Assembly: GCA_016177795.1 (NCBI GenBank)
Contig: JACOUM010000012.1
Location: 178,483 to 242,482 of the forward strand
Origin: Nitrosomonadales bacterium
GTDB taxonomy: Bacteria > Pseudomonadota > Gammaproteobacteria > Burkholderiales > Gallionellaceae
Reading direction: 5' to 3'
Length of the DNA stretch: 64,000 nucleotides
Position numbers and translations under genes: made by a program. This document shows, piece after piece, positions 38,865-49,952 of this stretch (position 1 is its first letter; each line of letters begins with the position of its first letter). Below the pieces are notes generated by a model that did not search any database, had not been told where the DNA came from, and saw only the letters and a program-made list of their open reading frames with translations.

Positions 38865-39044
38865 TTATTTTTTCTGTCCCGCCTGTTCGCTGCGCCGTTT
38901 CCACTTCGCATAGCAGTCAAGCCCGCAAAAATACGCCACATAGTCTGCCGCCTCGGCAACCTTGGCCTCGGATAGCGGCACTTCCTTGCGGCAAAGCTGG
39001 CATGAAACCTTCTTGACTTCGTCTGATTTGATCTGTTTGGACAT
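38865..39044 (-). CDS. DUF3330-like zinc-ribbon mini-protein
   Basis: A 59-residue protein with four cysteines (15, 18 and 40, 44) in a CxxC/CxxxC arrangement expected of a treble-clef or zinc-ribbon fold, flanked by lysines. Start at 39044 follows GGAG by 7 nt; an upstream in-frame start (39107) is less likely. It resembles the DUF3330 family. Function unknown; likely metal-binding. It is preceded by rimO on the same strand but upstream spacing (79 nt) suggests its own promoter. Confidence 0.75.
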   Translation of the reverse strand: MSKQIKSDEVKKVSCQLCRKEVPLSEAKVAEAADYVAYFCGLDCYAKWKRRSEQAGQKK

Positions 39045-39122
39045 GATGCATCTCCGTGGCTGTGGCAAGAATGTGGCCAGTATGAGCCCATTCTGCGCCA
39101 GGGACAAGCGGGGAGCCGGCTG

Positions 39123-40442
39123 TCAGACCCGGATCATTGCCCGCAGGTCGTGCGTATCGGAATCGGTGATTTTCACTTCAACGAAATCACCCACGTTTAA
39201 CTGCTGGCCGTTTTCGATGTACACCAGGCCGTCGATTTCCGGCGCATCGGCTGAACTGCGCGCAAGCGCGCCCTCTTCGTCCACCTCATCCACCAGCACG
39301 GTGATGGTCTTGCCGATTTTGCGCCGGAGGTGCTCTTCGCTGATTTCCTCCTGCAGCAGCATCAGCCGCGCAAGGCGTTCCTGCTGCACTTCGGGCGGCA
39401 CGTGGTCGGGCAGGTCATTGGCCGCCGCGCCCTGCACCGGCGAATAGGCAAATGCGCCGACACGATCCAGTTGCGCCTCCTCAATAAAATCCAGCAGCTC
39501 TTCAAATTCTGCCTCAGTCTCGCCGGGAAAGCCGACGATGAAGGTGCTGCGCAGCGTAAGTTCGGGGCAAGTTTCGCGCCATTGCTGGATGCGCGCCAAT
39601 ACATTCTCGCTGCTGCCGGGACGTTTCATCAGTTTGAGGATGCGCTGGCTGGCGTGCTGAAATGGCACATCCAGATACGGCAGAATCCTGCCCTGCGCCA
39701 TCAACGGGATCACTTCATCCACATGCGGGTATGGATAGACATAATGCAGCCGCACCCACACACCGAGATCACCGAGCGCGGCTGCCAGTTCGGTCATACG
39801 CGTCCTGAGCGGCCTACCATTCCAGAAGCCGGTACGGTATTTCACATCCACGCCATAGGCGCTGGTGTCCTGTGAAATCACCAGCAGCTCCTTCACGCCC
39901 GCGTTGACCAGATTTTGTGCTTCCTGCATCACCTCGCCGACCGGGCGGCTGACCAGCGGCCCGCGCAGACCAGGGATGATGCAGAAGGTGCAGCTGTGGT
40001 TGCAGCCTTCGGAAATTTTCACGTAGGCATAATGTTTCGGCGTCAGGCGGATGCCCTGTGCGGGCACCAGGTCGGAGATCGGGTCATGCAGCCTGGGCAA
40101 ATGCTGATGCACCGCCGCCATCACCTCGTCGGTGGCATGCGGCCCGGTCACCGCCAGCACCCTGGGGTGCGCCTGCCATACCACCTCGCCTTTCGCGCCG
40201 AGGCAGCCGGTGACGATCACCTTGCCATTTTCCGCCAACGCCTCGCCGATTGCGTCCAGCGATTCTTCCACTGCGCTGTCGATGAAGCCGCAGGTATTCA
40301 CCACCACCAGATCGGCATCCTGATAGCTGCCGGAAATCAGATAACCTTCGGCGCGCAGGCGCGTGAGGATGTGTTCGGAATCCACGGTCGCCTTCGGGCA
40401 GCCGAGCGAGACGAAGCCGACTTTTGGAATAGCGCTGTTCAT
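39123..40442 (-). CDS. rimO: Ribosomal protein S12 methylthiotransferase RimO
   Basis: Radical-SAM enzyme that adds a methylthio group to Asp88 of ribosomal protein S12. The 439-residue protein has the N-terminal MTTase cysteines at 15, 51 and 80, the radical-SAM triad at Cys147, Cys151 and Cys154 ([10 protein letters not shown]), and a C-terminal TRAM domain ([25 protein letters not shown] onward). RimO rather than MiaB is supported by the [12 protein letters not shown] start. It is followed by the DUF3330-like gene and preceded by the ZIP gene. Confidence 0.95.
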   Translation of the reverse strand: MNSAIPKVGFVSLGCPKATVDSEHILTRLRAEGYLISGSYQDADLVVVNTCGFIDSAVEESLDAIGEALAENGKVIVTGCLGAKGEVVWQAHPRVLAVTGPHATDEVMAAVHQHLPRLHDPISDLVPAQGIRLTPKHYAYVKISEGCNHSCTFCIIPGLRGPLVSRPVGEVMQEAQNLVNAGVKELLVISQDTSAYGVDVKYRTGFWNGRPLRTRMTELAAALGDLGVWVRLHYVYPYPHVDEVIPLMAQGRILPYLDVPFQHASQRILKLMKRPGSSENVLARIQQWRETCPELTLRSTFIVGFPGETEAEFEELLDFIEEAQLDRVGAFAYSPVQGAAANDLPDHVPPEVQQERLARLMLLQEEISEEHLRRKIGKTITVLVDEVDEEGALARSSADAPEIDGLVYIENGQQLNVGDFVEVKITDSDTHDLRAMIRV

Positions 40443-40459
40443 TGCGATGCTTTCACTGG

Positions 40460-41218
40460 TTATTCGGGAACCAGTATCCCAATCAGGAAAATGGTGCCGA
40501 TTCCCAGCGCAATCAGCACTACTTGCTGGAGGGTGTCGCGCAGTTGCGTGCGTTTATGCAATCCGGGAATCAGATCGGCAACGGCAACATAAATCATGCT
40601 TGACGCGGCCAGTGCCAGCAGAGTCGGCACAACGCTCTGCACGGACTGCAAGGTGAAGTAGGACAACACACCGCCTGCCAGCATCGCCAGGCTGGACAAC
40701 AGATTGACATACAGCGCCTGCGCCTTGCCGTATCCGGAATGCAGCAGAATCAGGAAATCACCGACCTCCTGCGGAATCTCGTGCGCGATAATCGCCAGCG
40801 CAGTGACGATGCCGAGATTGGTATCGGTAAGAAATGCCGCCGCGATAATCACGCCATCCACAAAATTGTGGAAAGTGTCGCCAACCATGATCATCGTGCC
40901 GCTGCGGCCGTGTGCATCGGGCTCATGCGCCTCGCAATGATGGTGGTGGCAGTGCCGCCACAGCAGCAATTTTTCCAGCGTGAAGAACAGCAGAATACCG
41001 GCCAGCACCGTGCCGCTCACCGCCGCCGCGCTGCTGCCTGCCTCCATCGCCTCGGGCAGTATGTTGAGAAACACCGCGCCGAGCAGAGCCCCGATGGCAT
41101 AACTGACTAGCGAGCCCATCCAATGCGGGCGGGCATTCAGTGCGAACAGCGCGGCGCACATTACGCTCAGCACGCCGCCCGCCAGGCTGGTTGCAATAAT
41201 CCACGATAAAACCGTCAT
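40460..41218 (-). CDS. ZIP family metal transporter
   Basis: A 252-residue, eight-helix importer of Zn or other divalent metals. The metal motifs HNFVDG (117-122) and HEIPQE (146-151) lie in helices 4 and 5, and a histidine-rich cytosolic loop [13 protein letters not shown] occupies residues 88-99, a likely metal sensor. Co-directional with thrC upstream (40 nt apart), so it may be read from the same transcript; there is no obvious functional tie. Confidence 0.92.
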   Translation of the reverse strand: MTVLSWIIATSLAGGVLSVMCAALFALNARPHWMGSLVSYAIGALLGAVFLNILPEAMEAGSSAAAVSGTVLAGILLFFTLEKLLLWRHCHHHHCEAHEPDAHGRSGTMIMVGDTFHNFVDGVIIAAAFLTDTNLGIVTALAIIAHEIPQEVGDFLILLHSGYGKAQALYVNLLSSLAMLAGGVLSYFTLQSVQSVVPTLLALAASSMIYVAVADLIPGLHKRTQLRDTLQQVVLIALGIGTIFLIGILVPE

Positions 41219-41258
41219 GGCGTAAGCTCAGAAAAACTGCAGGTGCAAATGCCGCGGT

Positions 41259-42665
41259 TCACGCCGGGACCCTTGCCGCGATGTATGCCTTCAACCGATC
41301 CACTTGCGGCGGCAGCGTGTCGAAGCGCTGCGGCAAGCTTTCGATGTTCTCGTAGCCAGCCGGGCGTTCGGGGTTACGCCCCAGTGCCTCGCGGATGGTT
41401 TCCTCGAATTTGGCCGGCAACGCGGTTTCCAGACATACTAGGGGAATGCCCGCCTCGCGGTGCTCCAGTCCGGCCTTAATGCCGTCGGCGGTGTGCGGGT
41501 CAATCACCACGCCGTATTGCTGATATATGCGGCGGATGGTGGCGATGCGGTCGGCATGCTTGCTGGCGTCCGAAGCCAGGCCGAATTCCTGCACCCGGGC
41601 AAAATACGGCGTCTGGCTCAGATCAAAATAGCCATCCTTTTCCAGTTGCTGCCACAGCCCCTTGAGGACTTTTGCATCGCGCCCGACCAGGTCGTAGACG
41701 AAACGCTCGAAGTTGGAGGCCTTGGTAATGTCCATCGACGGGCTGCTGGTGTGCAGCGTTTCCGGGCGCGGGCGGTACACGCCGGTCCTGAAAAACTCAT
41801 CGAGCACGTCGTTCTCGTTGGTCGCAACGATCAGCTTCGCGATAGGCAGCCCCATCTGGTGCGCGATATGCCCGGCGCAGACGTTGCCGAAATTGCCGGA
41901 CGGCACGGCGAAGGAAACCTGCTCATCGTTGCCCTGGGTCAGCGCGAAATAGGTCTGGAAATAGTAAACCGCCTGCGCGACGACGCGCGCCCAGTTGATC
42001 GAATTGACCGTGCCGATGCGGTATTTTTCCTTGAAGACCAGGTCGTTCGACACCGCTTTCACCATGTCCTGGCAGGCATCGAACGGTGCGGTCACGGCGA
42101 TGTTGAAGATGTTCGGGTCTTGCAGCGAATACATCTGCGCGGTCTGGAACGGGCTCATCTTGCCGAGCGGCGACAGCATGAACACGCGGATGCCGCGTTT
42201 GCCGCGCATCGCGTATTCCGCCGCGGAGCCGGTGTCGCCGGACGTGCCGCCGAGGATGTTCAGCTCCGCGCGATCCTTGGCCAACGCGTACTCGAACAGG
42301 TTGCCGAGCAACTGCATCGCGACATCCTTGAACGCCAGTGTCGGTCCGTAGGACAGGCCGAGAATGTGCAGGCCGGGTTCCAGCGTCGTGACCGGCGTGA
42401 TTTCCTCGCTGCCGAAAGTTTTGGCGGTGTAAGTCTTGTTGATGATGGCCTTCAGGTCGTCCGCCGGAATGTCGGTGGCGAAGCGGCTGATCACCTCGAA
42501 CGCCAGTTCGCGATAATTCATGCCGCGCATCGCCTGAAGATCGGCTTGGCTCAGCTTCGGATAATGATCGGGAACCGCCAAGCCGCCGTCGTCGGCGAGG
42601 CCGCCGAGCAGGATTTCGGTAAAGGGTTTTGCGACCATGCCGCCGCGGGTGCTGGTGTATTTCAT
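41259..42665 (-). CDS. thrC: Threonine synthase
   Basis: PLP enzyme converting O-phosphohomoserine to threonine. The 468-residue protein is full length, beginning MKYTSTRGG, with the PLP lysine Lys113 in GPTLAFKDVAMQ and NILGGTSGDTG nearby. It is the last step in a run alaA-hom-thrC on the minus strand. The 169-nt gap to hom contains a MITE-like element. Confidence 0.95.
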   Translation of the reverse strand: MKYTSTRGGMVAKPFTEILLGGLADDGGLAVPDHYPKLSQADLQAMRGMNYRELAFEVISRFATDIPADDLKAIINKTYTAKTFGSEEITPVTTLEPGLHILGLSYGPTLAFKDVAMQLLGNLFEYALAKDRAELNILGGTSGDTGSAAEYAMRGKRGIRVFMLSPLGKMSPFQTAQMYSLQDPNIFNIAVTAPFDACQDMVKAVSNDLVFKEKYRIGTVNSINWARVVAQAVYYFQTYFALTQGNDEQVSFAVPSGNFGNVCAGHIAHQMGLPIAKLIVATNENDVLDEFFRTGVYRPRPETLHTSSPSMDITKASNFERFVYDLVGRDAKVLKGLWQQLEKDGYFDLSQTPYFARVQEFGLASDASKHADRIATIRRIYQQYGVVIDPHTADGIKAGLEHREAGIPLVCLETALPAKFEETIREALGRNPERPAGYENIESLPQRFDTLPPQVDRLKAYIAARVPA

Positions 42666-42677
42666 GGATACCTTTAT

Positions 42678-42796
42678 AAATTCATTTTGTGGGCGAATCG
42701 CGGTGTCGCGTGCTCGCTCACTCCTCGTCTATCAATCCGATATGCCTCGTCGTTCGCTGCGCGGCTCCTTGCGCTTCATCCCACAAAAGCGAATTT
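42678..42796. mobile_element. MITE-like element between hom and thrC
   Basis: About 119 nt bounded by inverted ends AAATTC-TTTTGTGGG (42678-42693) and CCCACAAAAGCGAATTT (42780-42796), which pair with one gap. The interior is GC-rich, contains several CGCTCACTCCTCG-type runs and has no long frame. It splits the hom and thrC genes, which are normally closely spaced, and resembles a non-autonomous dispersed element. Confidence 0.65.
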
Positions 42797-42834
42797 CTAA
42801 AGGCATCCTCAGAGTTTCTTCACTCAAAGAAATC

Positions 42835-44154
42835 TTAACCAAGTTGCTCCAGACGCAGGCGCGTCACCTTGCCCGCCACCACCGGCAGCGCTTCCACTCT
42901 GGCAATCGCCGCGTTGATGCGCTTCTCGCGCGTCTGATGGGTGAGCATGATCAGGTCGGTCTGTTCTTCGTCTTCGGCGGGTTCCTTCTGGATCACCGCA
43001 TCGATGGAAATCTGCTCGCCGGCAAGGATGCGCGTGATGTCGGCCAGCACGCCCGGCTTGTCCTGCACGCGCAGGCGCAGGTAGTAGCTGGTGGTGACTT
43101 CGTTCATCGGCAGGATCGGCAAATCGGACAACTGGTCCGGCTGGAACGCCAGATGCGGCACGCGGTGTCCCGGGTCGGCGGTGTGCATGCGCGTCACATC
43201 GACCAGGTCGGCAATCACCGCGCTGGCAGTAGGCTCGGCGCCTGCGCCCTTGCCGTAATACAGCGTCGAACCGACCGCATCGCCCTGCACCAGCACCGCG
43301 TTCATCGCGCCTTCCACGTTGGCGATCAGGCGTTTGGACGGTATCAGGGTAGGATGCACGCGCAGCTCCACGCCTTCCGGCGTGCGCCTGGTGATGCCGA
43401 GCAATTTGATGCGATAGCCGAGTTGTTCGGCATATTTGATATCCGTCGCATCCAGTTTGTTGATGCCCTCGATGTAAGCCTTGTCAAACTGCATCGGGAT
43501 GCCGAATGCCAGCGCGGACAGGATGGTGATCTTGTGCGCGGCATCCACGCCTTCGATGTCGAAAGTCGGGTCGGCTTCGGCATAACCCAGGCGCTGCGCC
43601 TCTTTCAGTACGGTATCGAAGCCCAGCCCCTTGTCGCGCATCTCGGAGAGGATGAAGTTGGTGGTGCCGTTGATGATACCGGCAATCCACTGGATGCGGT
43701 TCGCCGTCAAACCCTCGCGCAGCGCCTTGATGATCGGGATACCGCCCGCCACCGCCGCCTCGAATGCAACCATCACGCCCTTGTCCTGCGCCGCCTTGAA
43801 AATTTCGTTGCCATGCATCGCCAGCAACGCCTTGTTGGCGGTGACCACATGCTTGCCGTTGGCAATCGCTTTCAGCACCAGGTCTTTCGCCACACCGCAA
43901 CCGCCGATCAGTTCGACGACGATATCCACTTCCGGGTCGGCCACCACGAGAAACGCATCGTCGGTAATGCGGCAGGCGCCGCCGGCAACCTGCTCCGCCA
44001 GTTCCAGATTCTTGTCCGCCACCACGGTGATGCGGATCGGGCGTCCGGCACGGCGCGCAATCTCCTCCGCGTTGCGCCGCAACACCGCAAAAGTACCGCC
44101 GCCGACTGTGCCAGCACCGAGGAGCCCTACATTGATTGGTTTAATGCTCATCAT
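42835..44154 (-). CDS. hom: Homoserine dehydrogenase
   Basis: NAD(P)H-dependent reduction of aspartate semialdehyde to homoserine, for threonine, methionine and isoleucine. The 439-residue monofunctional type has a Rossmann GAGTVG (13-18), the catalytic domain with VEGINKLDATDI-like loop and a C-terminal ACT domain (about 360-430, beginning TSYYLRLRVQDKPGVLADI) that probably gives threonine feedback control. A second ATG 3 nt inside is equally possible. It begins 9 nt after alaA ends, so the two are co-transcribed. Confidence 0.95.
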   Translation of the reverse strand: MMSIKPINVGLLGAGTVGGGTFAVLRRNAEEIARRAGRPIRITVVADKNLELAEQVAGGACRITDDAFLVVADPEVDIVVELIGGCGVAKDLVLKAIANGKHVVTANKALLAMHGNEIFKAAQDKGVMVAFEAAVAGGIPIIKALREGLTANRIQWIAGIINGTTNFILSEMRDKGLGFDTVLKEAQRLGYAEADPTFDIEGVDAAHKITILSALAFGIPMQFDKAYIEGINKLDATDIKYAEQLGYRIKLLGITRRTPEGVELRVHPTLIPSKRLIANVEGAMNAVLVQGDAVGSTLYYGKGAGAEPTASAVIADLVDVTRMHTADPGHRVPHLAFQPDQLSDLPILPMNEVTTSYYLRLRVQDKPGVLADITRILAGEQISIDAVIQKEPAEDEEQTDLIMLTHQTREKRINAAIARVEALPVVAGKVTRLRLEQLG

Positions 44155-44163
44155 TCTCTTTCG

Positions 44164-45393
44164 TTAATTTGTGCCGTGATGCTTGCGATAGCTCTCCAGG
44201 AAGCGCGCGATGCGCCCGATTGCCTCAGTCAGGTCATCGGCAATCGGCAGGAATACGATACGGAAATGATCCGGATGGATCCAGTTGAAACCGCTGCCCT
44301 GCACCACCAGCACCTTCTCGGCTTCCAGCAGCTCGAGGATGAATTGCTGGTCGTTCTCGATCGGATAAACTTCCGGGTCGAGGCGCGGAAACAGATACAG
44401 CGCGGCTTTCGGCTTGACGCAGGTCACGCCGGGAATCGCGGTAAGCAGCTGGTAAGCCAGATCGCGCTGCTTGCACAGGCGGCCAGTCGGCGCGACCAAG
44501 TCGTTGATGCTCTGGTAGCCGCCCAGCGCGGTCTGGATGGCGAACTGTCCCGGCACGTTGGAGCACAGCCGCATCGAAGCCAGGATGGTCAGCCCGTTGA
44601 TGTAATCCTGCGCATGCTTCTTCTCGCCGGACACCACCATCCAGCCGGCGCGGTAACCGCAGGCGCGGTAATTCTTCGACAATCCGTTCAGGGTAAGAAA
44701 CAGCACATCGTCGGCCAGTGAGGCGATCGAGGTGTGCGTCGCACCGTCGTACAGCATCTTGTCGTATATTTCATCGGCGAAAATGATCAAATGATGCTGA
44801 CGCGCGACCTCGATGATCTCCTTCAGAATCTCGTCGGAATACAGGGCTCCGGTCGGATTGTTCGGATTGATGACAACGATGGCGCGTGTGCGCGGCGTGA
44901 TCTTGCGGCGCATATCGGCAAGATCGGGCATCCACTCGCTCTGCTCATCGCATAAATAATGGCGCGGTGCGCCCCCGGCCAGCGTGACCGCCGCCGTCCA
45001 CAGCGGATAGTCCGGTGTTGGAATCAGCACCTCGTCGCCGGTGTTGAGCAATCCCTGCATTGCCATGACAATCAGTTCCGATGCTCCGTTGCCGATGTAG
45101 ATATCTTCCAGACCAACCCCGGGAATCTTCTTTGACTGGCAGTAATGCATAATGGCCTTGCGTGCCGCAAACATACCTTTGGAATCGGAATAGCCGGACG
45201 AATTCGGCAGGTTGAGAATCACATCCTGCTGAATCTCTTCCGGTGCCTCGAAGCCGAACGGCGCAAGATTGCCGATATTCAGCTTGATGATGCGCTGCCC
45301 CTCTTCCTCCATCTGCCTGGCGCGTTCCATCACCGGCCCGCGAATGTCGTAGCACACATTGGAAAGCTTGGTCGATTTCAGGATGGGTTTCAC
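44164..45393 (-). CDS. alaA: Glutamate-pyruvate aminotransferase AlaA
   Basis: Class I PLP aminotransferase making alanine from pyruvate and glutamate. The 409-residue protein matches E. coli AlaA closely along its length (begins KSTKLSNVCYDIRGP), with PLP Lys240 in LNGLSKNYRACGYRAGW and the NPNNPTG loop at 176-182. It leads the alaA-hom-thrC transcript. This grouping with threonine genes is common in betaproteobacteria. Confidence 0.94.
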   Translation of the reverse strand: MKPILKSTKLSNVCYDIRGPVMERARQMEEEGQRIIKLNIGNLAPFGFEAPEEIQQDVILNLPNSSGYSDSKGMFAARKAIMHYCQSKKIPGVGLEDIYIGNGASELIVMAMQGLLNTGDEVLIPTPDYPLWTAAVTLAGGAPRHYLCDEQSEWMPDLADMRRKITPRTRAIVVINPNNPTGALYSDEILKEIIEVARQHHLIIFADEIYDKMLYDGATHTSIASLADDVLFLTLNGLSKNYRACGYRAGWMVVSGEKKHAQDYINGLTILASMRLCSNVPGQFAIQTALGGYQSINDLVAPTGRLCKQRDLAYQLLTAIPGVTCVKPKAALYLFPRLDPEVYPIENDQQFILELLEAEKVLVVQGSGFNWIHPDHFRIVFLPIADDLTEAIGRIARFLESYRKHHGTN

Positions 45394-45521
45394 GATCTCT
45401 CACTCAAATTGTTCAGGGCGATGCACTTCCGCTCAATGGTAGAATCGGACCACGCGCGCAATCACCGCAAGGAGCGCGATTTTACCCGCGCAGCCCCTGC
45501 GCAGCAAATGGAGAACACGCA

Positions 45522-45911
45522 TTGAAGCTATACCTCGCCAATCCCGGCGATACCAAACTGTTCACCGCCCACGGTGTCGATTACGTTATGGTCAACGGCG
45601 AACGCTTCGACACCAGTATCGTGGTATGTGCCCATGAGGTGCGCAGCGATTGGGGGGGCGCCGGCTTCGATGCGCTGGGCGAGACAGATTTTGCCTACTT
45701 CATCGACCTCAAACCCGATGTGCTGCTGTTCGGCACCGGCGCGCGGCAACGTTTCGCCCATCCGCGCCTGTACCGCGCGCTGACCGATGCCGGCATTGCT
45801 GTGGAGTTCATGACCACCCCGGCAGCGTGCCGCACCTATAACATTCTGGTAGCGGAAGACCGCAAGGTAGTCGCGGCAATATTGCTCCAGGACCGTACAA
45901 CTATCCGGTAA
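45522..45911 (+). CDS. Mth938/NDUFAF3-like domain protein
   Basis: A 129-residue cytosolic protein of the Mth938-like (DUF498) fold, with the typical NGERFDTSIVVC, and DVLLFGTGARQRF blocks. Mitochondrial NDUFAF3 relatives help assemble respiratory complex I; the bacterial role is unknown. The start is TTG at 45522, with GGAG 8 nt upstream, giving MKLYLANPGDT; no ATG is in frame near it. Divergent from alaA. Confidence 0.85.
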   Translation: MKLYLANPGDTKLFTAHGVDYVMVNGERFDTSIVVCAHEVRSDWGGAGFDALGETDFAYFIDLKPDVLLFGTGARQRFAHPRLYRALTDAGIAVEFMTTPAACRTYNILVAEDRKVVAAILLQDRTTIR

Positions 45912-46013
45912 AACTGCCTGTCGCCGGCTTATTTACGGAAAGAAAACTCAAGTTTGGGAAAGCCGTCAAACTCGCGTATATTTGTAGGTCGTTCTCCCTA
46001 TTGATTGGCCGGT

Positions 46014-48836
46014 ATGGAACAAATCAGGATTCGCGGGGCGCGCACCCACAATCTGAAAAATATCAACCTCGATTTGCCGCGCCACAAGCTGGTGGTGATC
46101 ACCGGCTTGTCCGGTTCAGGCAAGTCCTCGCTTGCCTTCGACACCCTGTATGCCGAGGGACAACGCCGCTATGTGGAATCGCTGTCCGCCTATGCGCGGC
46201 AATTCTTGCAGTTGATGGAAAAGCCCGACGTGGACCTGATCGAGGGGCTTTCCCCGGCCATCGCCATCGAGCAGAAGGCCACTTCGCACAACCCGCGCTC
46301 CACGGTCGGCACGGTCACCGAGATTCACGATTACCTGCGCCTGCTGTTCGCGCGCGCGGGCGACCCGTATTGCCCGCAGCACGACCTGGTGCTGGCGGCG
46401 CAGTCGGTCGGCCAGATGGTGGATCACGTGCTGGCCCTGCCGGAAGGCACGCGCATCATGATCCTGTCTCCCTTGGTGGTGGAGCGCAAAGGCGAGCAAC
46501 TGGACTTGTTCGACGAGCTGCGCGCGCAGGGTTTCACGCGGTTGCGCATCAACGGCAAGGTGTACGAGATCGACGCGCTGCCGAAGCTGCACAAGAACAA
46601 GAAGCACACCATCGAGATCGTGGTGGACCGCCTCAAGGTCAATAGTGATGCCAAGCAGCGCCTCGCCGAATCGTTCGAGACCGCGCTGCGCCACGCCGAC
46701 GGACGCGCGCTGGCGGTGGAGATGGACACCGGGAAGGAGCACCTGTTCTCGGCGAAATTTGCCTGCCCGATCTGCAGCTACTCGCTGCCTGAGCTGGAGC
46801 CGCGCCTGTTCTCGTTCAACAACCCGATGGGCGCGTGCCCCAAGTGCGATGGCCTCGGCGTCATCAGCTTCTTCGACCCGAAGCGCATCGTCGCCTTCCC
46901 GCAGATGTCGCTGAGTTCCGGCGCGATCAAGGGCTGGGATCGACGCAATCAGTTCTACCACCAGTTGCTCGCCAGCCTCGCGAAGCATTACAACTTCGAC
47001 ATCGAGCAATCCTTCGAGAGCCTGCCGGAGAAAATCCAGCAGGTGATTCTGTACGGCAGCGGCAAGACCGGGATCGCCTTCCAGTACCTGAACGAGCGCG
47101 GCAAGCCGGTGCTGCGCGAACATGCCTTCGAGGGCATCGTCAACAACCTGGAGCGCCGCTACAAAGAGACCGTTTCGCCCGCGGTGCGCGAGGAACTGGC
47201 GAAATACCTGAACAGTTGCCCCTGCCCGGAATGCAAGGGCACGCGCCTGCGCCTGGAGGCGCGCCATGTACGCGTCGCGGACAGGAACCTGTACGAAATC
47301 AGCGCGCTGCCGCTGAAGCAGGCGCTGACTTTCTTCCAGAACCTTAAGCTGCAAGGCCACAAGCAGGCGATCGCCGAGAAAATCATTCTGGAAATTGCCA
47401 GTCGGCTGACCTTCCTCAACAACGTCGGGCTGGATTACCTGTCGCTGGAGCGCTCCGCCGAGACGCTGTCCGGCGGCGAGGCGCAGCGCATCCGCCTCGC
47501 ATCACAGATCGGCTCCGGCCTGACCGGCGTGATGTACGTGCTGGACGAACCTTCCATCGGCCTGCACCAGCGCGACAACGACCGCCTGTTGCAGACGCTG
47601 AAAAAGCTGCGCGACATGGGCAACAGCGTGATCGTGGTCGAGCACGACGAGGACGCGATCCGCAACGCCGATTACGTGGTTGACATGGGGCCGGGCGCGG
47701 GCGAGCACGGCGGGCTGGTCGTGGCGCAGGGCACGCCGGAGGAAATCTGCGCAAGCAAGCAGTCGCTCACCGGCGATTACCTGTCCGGCAGGAAGCACAT
47801 TCCCGCGCCGGAAAAATACCGCAAGCCGGATGCGGAGCGCATGCTGCAGATCGTCGGCGCGTCTGGCAACAACCTGAAAGGCATCACGCTGAACCTGCCG
47901 GTCGGCCTGCTGGTGTGCGTCACCGGCGTATCCGGTTCGGGAAAATCCACGCTAATCAACGACACGCTGTACCCCGCCGTGGCGCAGCACCTCTACGGCA
48001 GCAGCACCGAGCCCGCGCCCTATGCCGAGATTGCAGGGCTAGAGTTCTTCGACAAGGTGATCAACGTCGACCAAAGCCCGATCGGGCGCACGCCGCGCTC
48101 AAATCCAGCCACCTACACCGGCCTGTTCACGCCGATCCGCGAGCTGTTTTCCGGCGTACCGGCGGCGCGCGAGCGCGGCTACGGGCCGGGGCGCTTCTCG
48201 TTCAACGTCAAGGGCGGGCGCTGCGAATCCTGCCAGGGCGACGGCGTGATCAAGGTCGAGATGCACTTCCTGCCGGACGTTTACGTGCCGTGCGACGTGT
48301 GCCACGGCCAGCGCTACAACCGCGAGACGCTGGAGGTACAGTACAAGGGCAGGAACATCCACCAGATATTGCAGATGACCGTGGAGCAGGCGCATGAATT
48401 CTTCAAGCCCGTGCCGGTCGTCGCGCGCAAGCTGCAGACTTTATTGGATGTGGGTTTGGGCTACATCACGCTGGGGCAATCCGCCACCACGCTGTCCGGC
48501 GGCGAGGCACAGCGCGTCAAGCTGTCGCTCGAACTGTCCAAGCGCGACACCGGGCGCACGCTGTACATCCTCGACGAACCGACCACCGGCCTGCATTTCC
48601 ATGACATCGCGCTGTTGCTGAAAGTAATCCACAAACTGCGTGACCAGGGCAACACCGTGGTGGTGATCGAGCACAACCTAGACGTGGTCAAGACCGCCGA
48701 CTGGGTGATCGACCTCGGCCCGGAAGGCGGTGAAGGCGGCGGTCGCATCATCGCCGAAGGCTCGCCGAAGGACATCGCGAAAGATAAGGACAGCGTGACC
48801 GGCAAGTACCTGAAGCCGGTGCTCAACGGGCGATAG
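46014..48836 (+). CDS. uvrA: UvrABC system protein A
   Basis: Damage-recognition ATPase of nucleotide excision repair. The 940-residue protein (same length as E. coli) has Walker A motifs GLSGSGKSS (31-39) and GVSGSGKST (about 640), two LSGGEAQR signatures and zinc modules, one at CPIC...CPKC and one at CESCQGDG...CDVCHG. The start at 46014 is the first ATG; an in-frame TTG 9 nt upstream is possible. No SOS box (CTGT-N8-ACAG) was recognised upstream. It ends 13 nt from convergent cysK. Confidence 0.96.
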   Translation: MEQIRIRGARTHNLKNINLDLPRHKLVVITGLSGSGKSSLAFDTLYAEGQRRYVESLSAYARQFLQLMEKPDVDLIEGLSPAIAIEQKATSHNPRSTVGTVTEIHDYLRLLFARAGDPYCPQHDLVLAAQSVGQMVDHVLALPEGTRIMILSPLVVERKGEQLDLFDELRAQGFTRLRINGKVYEIDALPKLHKNKKHTIEIVVDRLKVNSDAKQRLAESFETALRHADGRALAVEMDTGKEHLFSAKFACPICSYSLPELEPRLFSFNNPMGACPKCDGLGVISFFDPKRIVAFPQMSLSSGAIKGWDRRNQFYHQLLASLAKHYNFDIEQSFESLPEKIQQVILYGSGKTGIAFQYLNERGKPVLREHAFEGIVNNLERRYKETVSPAVREELAKYLNSCPCPECKGTRLRLEARHVRVADRNLYEISALPLKQALTFFQNLKLQGHKQAIAEKIILEIASRLTFLNNVGLDYLSLERSAETLSGGEAQRIRLASQIGSGLTGVMYVLDEPSIGLHQRDNDRLLQTLKKLRDMGNSVIVVEHDEDAIRNADYVVDMGPGAGEHGGLVVAQGTPEEICASKQSLTGDYLSGRKHIPAPEKYRKPDAERMLQIVGASGNNLKGITLNLPVGLLVCVTGVSGSGKSTLINDTLYPAVAQHLYGSSTEPAPYAEIAGLEFFDKVINVDQSPIGRTPRSNPATYTGLFTPIRELFSGVPAARERGYGPGRFSFNVKGGRCESCQGDGVIKVEMHFLPDVYVPCDVCHGQRYNRETLEVQYKGRNIHQILQMTVEQAHEFFKPVPVVARKLQTLLDVGLGYITLGQSATTLSGGEAQRVKLSLELSKRDTGRTLYILDEPTTGLHFHDIALLLKVIHKLRDQGNTVVVIEHNLDVVKTADWVIDLGPEGGEGGGRIIAEGSPKDIAKDKDSVTGKYLKPVLNGR

Positions 48837-48849
48837 GCCCAAGCAGTTT

Positions 48850-49824
48850 CTAAACTGCAACGCCCTTCTCGTCAAACATCCCCTCGAAGAGGATCGAGCT
48901 GAGGTAACGCTCGCCTGAGTCGGGCAGGATGACGACGATGGTCTTGCCCGCGTTCTCGGGGCGTTTGGCATGGCGTACTGCGGCGGCGACCGCCGCGCCG
49001 CAGGAGATGCCGGACAAGATGCCCTCTTCACGCGTCAGGCGGCGGGCATACAGCACGGCGTCCTCATTGGTCACTTGCTCGATCTCGTCCACCAGCGACA
49101 TGTCGAGCGTGTCCGGCACAAAGCCTGCGCCTATGCCCTGAATCTTGTGCGGCGCAGGTTTGAGTTCCTGTCCGGCGCGCTTCTGTGTCAGGACGGGGCT
49201 GGCGGCCGGTTCGACCGCGACCGAGGTAATGGCCTTGCCCTTGATGTGCTTGAGGTAACGCGACACGCCGGTGAGCGTTCCGCCGGTGCCGACCCCGGAG
49301 ACGAAGATATCGACCTTGCCGTCGGTATCGTTCCAGATTTCCGGGCCGGTGGTCTGTTCATGGATGGCCGGATTGGCCGGGTTCTTGAACTGTTGCAGCA
49401 GAACATATTTTGAATCGGAAGCGGCGATCTCCTCGGCCTTGGCGATCGCACCACTCATGCCTTTGGCGCCTTCGGTCAGTACCAGCGTGGCGCCGAATGC
49501 AGCCAGCAGTTTGCGCCGCTCGATGCTCATGGTTTCCGGCATGGTCAGGGTGAGCGGGATGCCGCGTGCGGCGGCGACAAAAGCCAGCGCAATGCCGGTG
49601 TTGCCGCTGGTCGGTTCCACGAGTTTTTTGCCCGGGCCAAGCAGGCCGCGCTTTTCGGCATCCCAGATCATCGCCGCGCCGATGCGGCATTTGACCGAAT
49701 AGGCGGGATTACGTCCTTCAATTTTGGCGAGAATGGTAGCGGGCGCGCCGTCGGTGATGCGGTTAAGGCGCACCAGCGGGGTGCGGCCTATGGACAGTGA
49801 GTTATCTGCATACCAGTTTGCCAT
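48850..49824 (-). CDS. cysK: Cysteine synthase A (O-acetylserine sulfhydrylase)
   Basis: PLP enzyme making cysteine from O-acetylserine and sulfide. The 324-residue protein has the PLP lysine Lys45 in AYSVKCRIG, the substrate loop PTSGNTG (71-77), GVGTGGT near 177-183 and a [12 protein letters not shown] segment near 270. It could be called CysM-like by some schemes, but length and sequence favour CysK. It follows the terminator of the ribosomal block on the same strand, so it should have its own promoter in the 128-nt gap. Confidence 0.93.
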   Translation of the reverse strand: MANWYADNSLSIGRTPLVRLNRITDGAPATILAKIEGRNPAYSVKCRIGAAMIWDAEKRGLLGPGKKLVEPTSGNTGIALAFVAAARGIPLTLTMPETMSIERRKLLAAFGATLVLTEGAKGMSGAIAKAEEIAASDSKYVLLQQFKNPANPAIHEQTTGPEIWNDTDGKVDIFVSGVGTGGTLTGVSRYLKHIKGKAITSVAVEPAASPVLTQKRAGQELKPAPHKIQGIGAGFVPDTLDMSLVDEIEQVTNEDAVLYARRLTREEGILSGISCGAAVAAAVRHAKRPENAGKTIVVILPDSGERYLSSILFEGMFDEKGVAV

Positions 49825-49853
49825 GGTTACCTTCGGTTAAATATACCAAAAAT

Positions 49854-49883
49854 GCAAAAAGCCGGATGTATCCGGCTTTTTGC
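49854..49883 (-). terminator. Strong terminator at the end of the ribosomal block
   Basis: Perfect 13-bp stem GCAAAAAGCCGGA/TCCGGCTTTTTGC (49854-49866 and 49871-49883) with a TGTA loop; the minus strand then reads ATTTTTGG. It stops the alpha-operon transcript before cysK. Confidence 0.9.
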
Positions 49884-49952
49884 AATACTGAAGCACCCTA
49901 CGAAAGGCCCTCCTGAGTTTATTGGGGACTCAGGATATACGAATGTACTTGG

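Noticed and set aside
42666..42834. Hom-thrC gap as a riboswitch or attenuator
   Set aside because: No threonine/isoleucine-rich leader peptide or known riboswitch core; inverted ends suggest a mobile-type element instead.
42637..44721. Long plus-strand open frame antisense to hom and part of alaA
   Set aside because: Arginine/histidine-rich shadow translation; the opposite-strand enzymes have all their motifs.
45912..46013. Search for an SOS/LexA box before uvrA
   Set aside because: No CTGT-N8-ACAG site could be found in the short spacer.
46116..47360. Long minus-strand frame antisense to uvrA
   Set aside because: Shadow of the uvrA coding strand; no domain and no ribosome site.
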